From: Acorus gramineus
Lineage: Eukaryota; Streptophyta; Magnoliopsida; Acorales; Acoraceae
Direction of reading: 5' to 3'
NCBI GenBank assembly: GCA_030737835.1
Contig: CM060855.1
Span: 5,946,478 to 6,010,477, forward strand
Length of the DNA: 64,000 nt
Shown: positions 62,001 to 64,000 of the stretch, piece after piece
Position numbering within the stretch: position 1 is the stretch's first letter
How the letters are laid out: the number at the start of each line of letters is the position of its first letter
Made by a program: the position numbers and the translations under genes
Notes under the pieces: generated by a model
Databases searched by the model: none
Seen by the model: only the letters and a program-made list of their open reading frames with translations
Told to the model about the DNA's origin: nothing

Positions 62001-62366
62001 ATGTGCCAGAATATTACAAGGAGGAAAACTGGTTTTGTCAGACCATTATGGCCAGAGTATTATAAGGAACAATAATTAAGTGTGTAACAAGGGTTGAAAG
62101 ACCATATATGAATACAAACTCACCATCCATCTACATTAACAACATCAGGATTTTTCCTATACAAACGCAGAAGGCATAATGCAGCTTTCTTTCTCACAAG
62201 AGGTCTGCAACTACTTGAAATCTGGTGCGACAAGTGAAACTCAAATTGCTATATGATCATAGGTGTAGAACATATGAAATAAAAGGAAACCATCATATCT
62301 TACAAGTAATTTTTGCACATCCGGGGCAAGCGACTCAGAAAAGTCTCTCCCACCAATATTTCCAAC
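50093..62366 (-). CDS. AP-2 complex subunit alpha (alpha-adaptin), 5' exons outside the window
   Basis: This is the large subunit of the AP-2 adaptor, which links cargo and PtdIns(4,5)P2 at the plasma membrane to clathrin during endocytosis. The first exon in view (62366-62304) reads [21 protein letters not shown], about residue 125 of the usual ~1010. Further trunk exons follow: [20 protein letters not shown] (62222-62125), [20 protein letters not shown] to [10 protein letters not shown] (61957-61749), [13 protein letters not shown] (about 58047-57972), [27 protein letters not shown] and [18 protein letters not shown]. The hinge (53964-53710; [16 protein letters not shown]) precedes the ear domain ([55 protein letters not shown]). 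It ends [11 protein letters not shown] with the stop at 50093-50095. A 3.7-kb intron (58048-61748) hosts retroelement remnants. No disabling lesion is visible. Confidence 0.93.
53190..53273 (+). mobile_element. tRNA-derived SINE with 15-bp target-site duplication
   Basis: An 84-bp insertion in an AP-2 alpha intron carries an A-box-like CTCAGCTCAACGGTAGA and a B-box GGGTTCAATCCCA at tRNA-like spacing. It ends in a short A-rich tail. The 15-bp sequence AATAGCAAAGGATGT flanks it exactly on both sides (53175-53189 and 53274-53288). The intact duplication means a fairly recent insertion. It is too diverged from a cloverleaf (no acceptor-stem pairing) to be a tRNA gene. Confidence 0.85.
58449..58640 (+). 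mobile_element. Copia-type LTR end with primer-binding site (remnant)
   Basis: TGGTATCAAAGC at 58629 is a one-base variant of the plant Copia primer-binding site (complement of initiator tRNA-Met, TGGTATCAGAGC). It directly follows a sequence ending in CA, as a 5' LTR does, and a TATA-like TATAAATAG lies upstream at about 58571. The left LTR end is uncertain. No gag or pol follows and no second LTR is seen, so it is a truncated copy. Confidence 0.65.
59080..59975 (+). pseudogene. LINE retrotransposon remnant, zf-RVT region
   Basis: Around 59356-59616 the plus strand encodes a reverse-transcriptase zinc-binding region: [16 protein letters not shown], then [18 protein letters not shown] (C-x2-C…H-x4-C), then [10 protein letters not shown]. 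Stops and frame changes interrupt it on both sides. The 3' end is an (AAAT)n tail at about 59950-59972. The fragment is 5'-truncated and lies in the large AP-2 alpha intron. The zinc-finger sequence differs from the LINE at 16.8-17.6 kb, so it belongs to another family. Confidence 0.75.
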
Positions 62367-62525
62367 CTGCAAAACATAAACATATAAAGAAGATGAGAAC
62401 TCATCTCCCGCCTTGATGGTTGTGAAGGGGATGGAGGGAAGATAAGTGGGGCGGGAAGGGGGAGTATCAGGAAGCAAAGCATTTAAAAGAAAGGAAACAT
62501 ATACTCCCACCAGCCAACCCTCATC

Positions 62526-62838
62526 CCCACCAACCAAAAAAAATGGTTGGTGGGGACAATAGGGGGAGGGAGAGGAGAGAGAGGAGGGTAGCAGGCAGAG
62601 GATGCCGGGAGGGGAGGGGGAGAGCTAGGGAGAGGGGGAGAGAGCCGGGGCGGCAGCGCAGAGGTGGGCAGCAGACGGAGGTCGAACCACTCCCCGGCCT
62701 CTCTCTCTTCCTCTCTCTCTCTTTCTCTCTCCCCCTCCCCTCCCCGGCATCCTCAGCCACCGCCCTCCTCCACCTTCGGCCACCCTCCCCCCTCCCCCTA
62801 TTGTCCCCACCAACCAAAAAAAATTTGGTTGGTGGAAA
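62526..62838. repeat. G/C-rich foldback hairpin inside an AP-2 alpha intron
   Basis: The left arm (from CCCCACCAACC, then GGTTGGTGGGGACAATAGGG at 62544) is purine-rich with many GGGAGG/GAGAG runs. The right arm is its inverted, pyrimidine-rich counterpart ending CCCTATTGTCCCCACCAACC at about 62813. A smaller inverted repeat, CCAACC…GGTTGG, caps each end. With arms of roughly 135 bp it could form a long hairpin. It resembles a foldback MITE rather than coding DNA. Confidence 0.8.
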
Positions 62839-64000
62839 TGAAGGGTGGGTTACTGGGGATAATGCTTCCCCAAAAAATATAAGTAAATCCTCCCATAGCC
62901 CAGAAAAATATGGAACACCATAACATATCTAATGGACATATTGATAAAGCTTGGATGAATTTGGCCTAGAAACTATTCCAATCAGCGACAAGGACTTGGG
63001 ATTCTCAGAAAGAGATCTCAAAACTTCAACTGCAGTTGAAAAATCTGATACAATATATTATGGTTTGTTTGATTTAAATAACATGATCAGAAGTAATTGG
63101 CACTTCTGTTTGTTTTTTTTAGAAAAATAATCGAATAAGTATTCAGTTGTCCTGCTATAAATTTAAAAGAAGAGCATCAAAAGAAATGGTTACAAATATT
63201 ATGAATCTGCAGTAGATAAGAAATTGAAATGTCTTTTCCAGAGAAAAAAAAATACAAGTAGCATAGAACAGAGGATGATGGTGTTATGTTAGTATCCACC
63301 ATAACCCATTCTACTTCCACCAAAATTAGGGCTGCAACTTGGATTGGCCCCAACCTGAACCCAATGGCTTAAACCAATTCTCGGGCATATTGGACCACAC
63401 AAATGAGGTTTGATTTGGGTTGGGTAGGTTGAGTTGCGCAAAAAAAAAAGGTTAGTTTCAGGATGGGTCTAGAAGACTAGAATAACTGAACCCGAACCGA
63501 TCTTATACCTGTTTTTTTTTTAGTCTTATACCTGATTGTGTGTGTCGTAAATCATTTAAACTTATAAACCCATCCCTAACTTTATTCCTTCCCCTTTCAC
63601 CAAATGCAGTGTCCCCTGTCTCCCCCTCCACTCCCCTCCTCCCCATCTACACCCCTTCACCTTTCTCTCCCTCCACTCAACCCATCACTCCCTCAAATGA
63701 CAGTCCTCCCCCACCTCTCCTCGACATCCATAAACTGTGGAATAGTCGTTCATCCCAAACAAACCAATGGGAGCACCAGAGGTCAAATGGAGGAAAACAT
63801 CTGTCTACTTCTCATCAGCACCCTGCCCCTCCTCAAGCTCCACCATTTTTCCTGTGCCACCTCTGACCTCTGTTCGCCTACTTCTACTTCAATATCTTCC
63901 AACTCCTCAAGTTCTGTTGCTTCTCTCTATTGAGACCGACACTCATCATCACCCATCTACCTCTCCTCCAAGTTTAACACACATTTCAAAGGTGAACCTG
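62839..64000. other. Intron of AP-2 alpha (upstream part)
   Basis: No exon of alpha-adaptin is recognised here; earlier exons must lie beyond the right edge. A stretch starting TAGGGCTGCAACTTGG at 63327 looks like the end of a common plant transposon-derived repeat. A C/T-rich segment at 63580-63930 stays open in two frames but has no recognisable domain. Confidence 0.5.

Noticed and set aside
62543-62923. Overlapping Arg/Glu- and Pro/Leu-rich frames on both strands
   Set aside because: These come from the purine/pyrimidine-rich hairpin; composition alone keeps them open.
63540-63933. Two Pro/Ser-rich plus-strand frames
   Set aside because: C/T-rich intronic sequence open in two overlapping frames, with no domain and no alpha-adaptin similarity.

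Overview
The window is nuclear DNA from a flowering plant, almost certainly a eudicot. Genes are split into many short exons with canonical GT..AG junctions, introns and spacers are very AT-rich, and MITEs, a tRNA-derived SINE, LINE remnants and a Copia-type primer site are scattered through it. I cannot name the species. All gene names come from recognising the translated protein by eye; nothing was searched.

Layout. 1-4160: AT-rich, gene-free, with a long-TIR MITE and an (AT)n tract. 4663-9398 (+): a complete nine-exon CSLA mannan synthase (533 aa). 9.4-14.4 kb: non-coding, mostly a diverged tandem duplication of about 1.1 kb. 14398-15983 (-): a 340-aa degenerate DEAD-box-helicase-like protein. 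16.2-19.1 kb: a large inverted repeat carrying orphan promoter/leader sequence and a truncated LINE. 19799-20277: a MITE. 20.9-32.2 kb: a cluster of FCP1/NIF-like (HAD superfamily) phosphatase-fold genes, with three intact copies (A +, B -, D +), one pseudogene (C -) and one small relic (E). 32505-39309 (-): RAD5A, a SNF2-RING DNA-damage-tolerance protein. 41193-47790 (+): a 1562-aa DDT-PHD finger protein. 50093 to about 62366 (-): the alpha subunit of the AP-2 clathrin adaptor, lacking its 5' exons, which lie beyond the right edge.

The housekeeping genes CSLA, RAD5A, DDT-PHD and AP-2 alpha occur in the order I remember for Arabidopsis At5g22740 (CSLA02), At5g22750 (RAD5A), At5g22760 (PHD finger) and At5g22770 (alpha-adaptin). 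This appears to be an old conserved block. The 23 kb between CSLA and RAD5A has been filled by the helicase-like gene, the foldback element and the expanding phosphatase-like family. The genes are functionally unrelated (cell-wall mannan, post-replication repair, chromatin reading, endocytosis).

The points most worth a second look are the phosphatase-like family with a conserved Asp-to-Asn change in its catalytic motif, the inward-facing duplicated promoters of the 16.2-19.1 kb inverted repeat, the helicase-like protein that has lost its catalytic motifs, and two independent tandem duplications of 5' splice sites.
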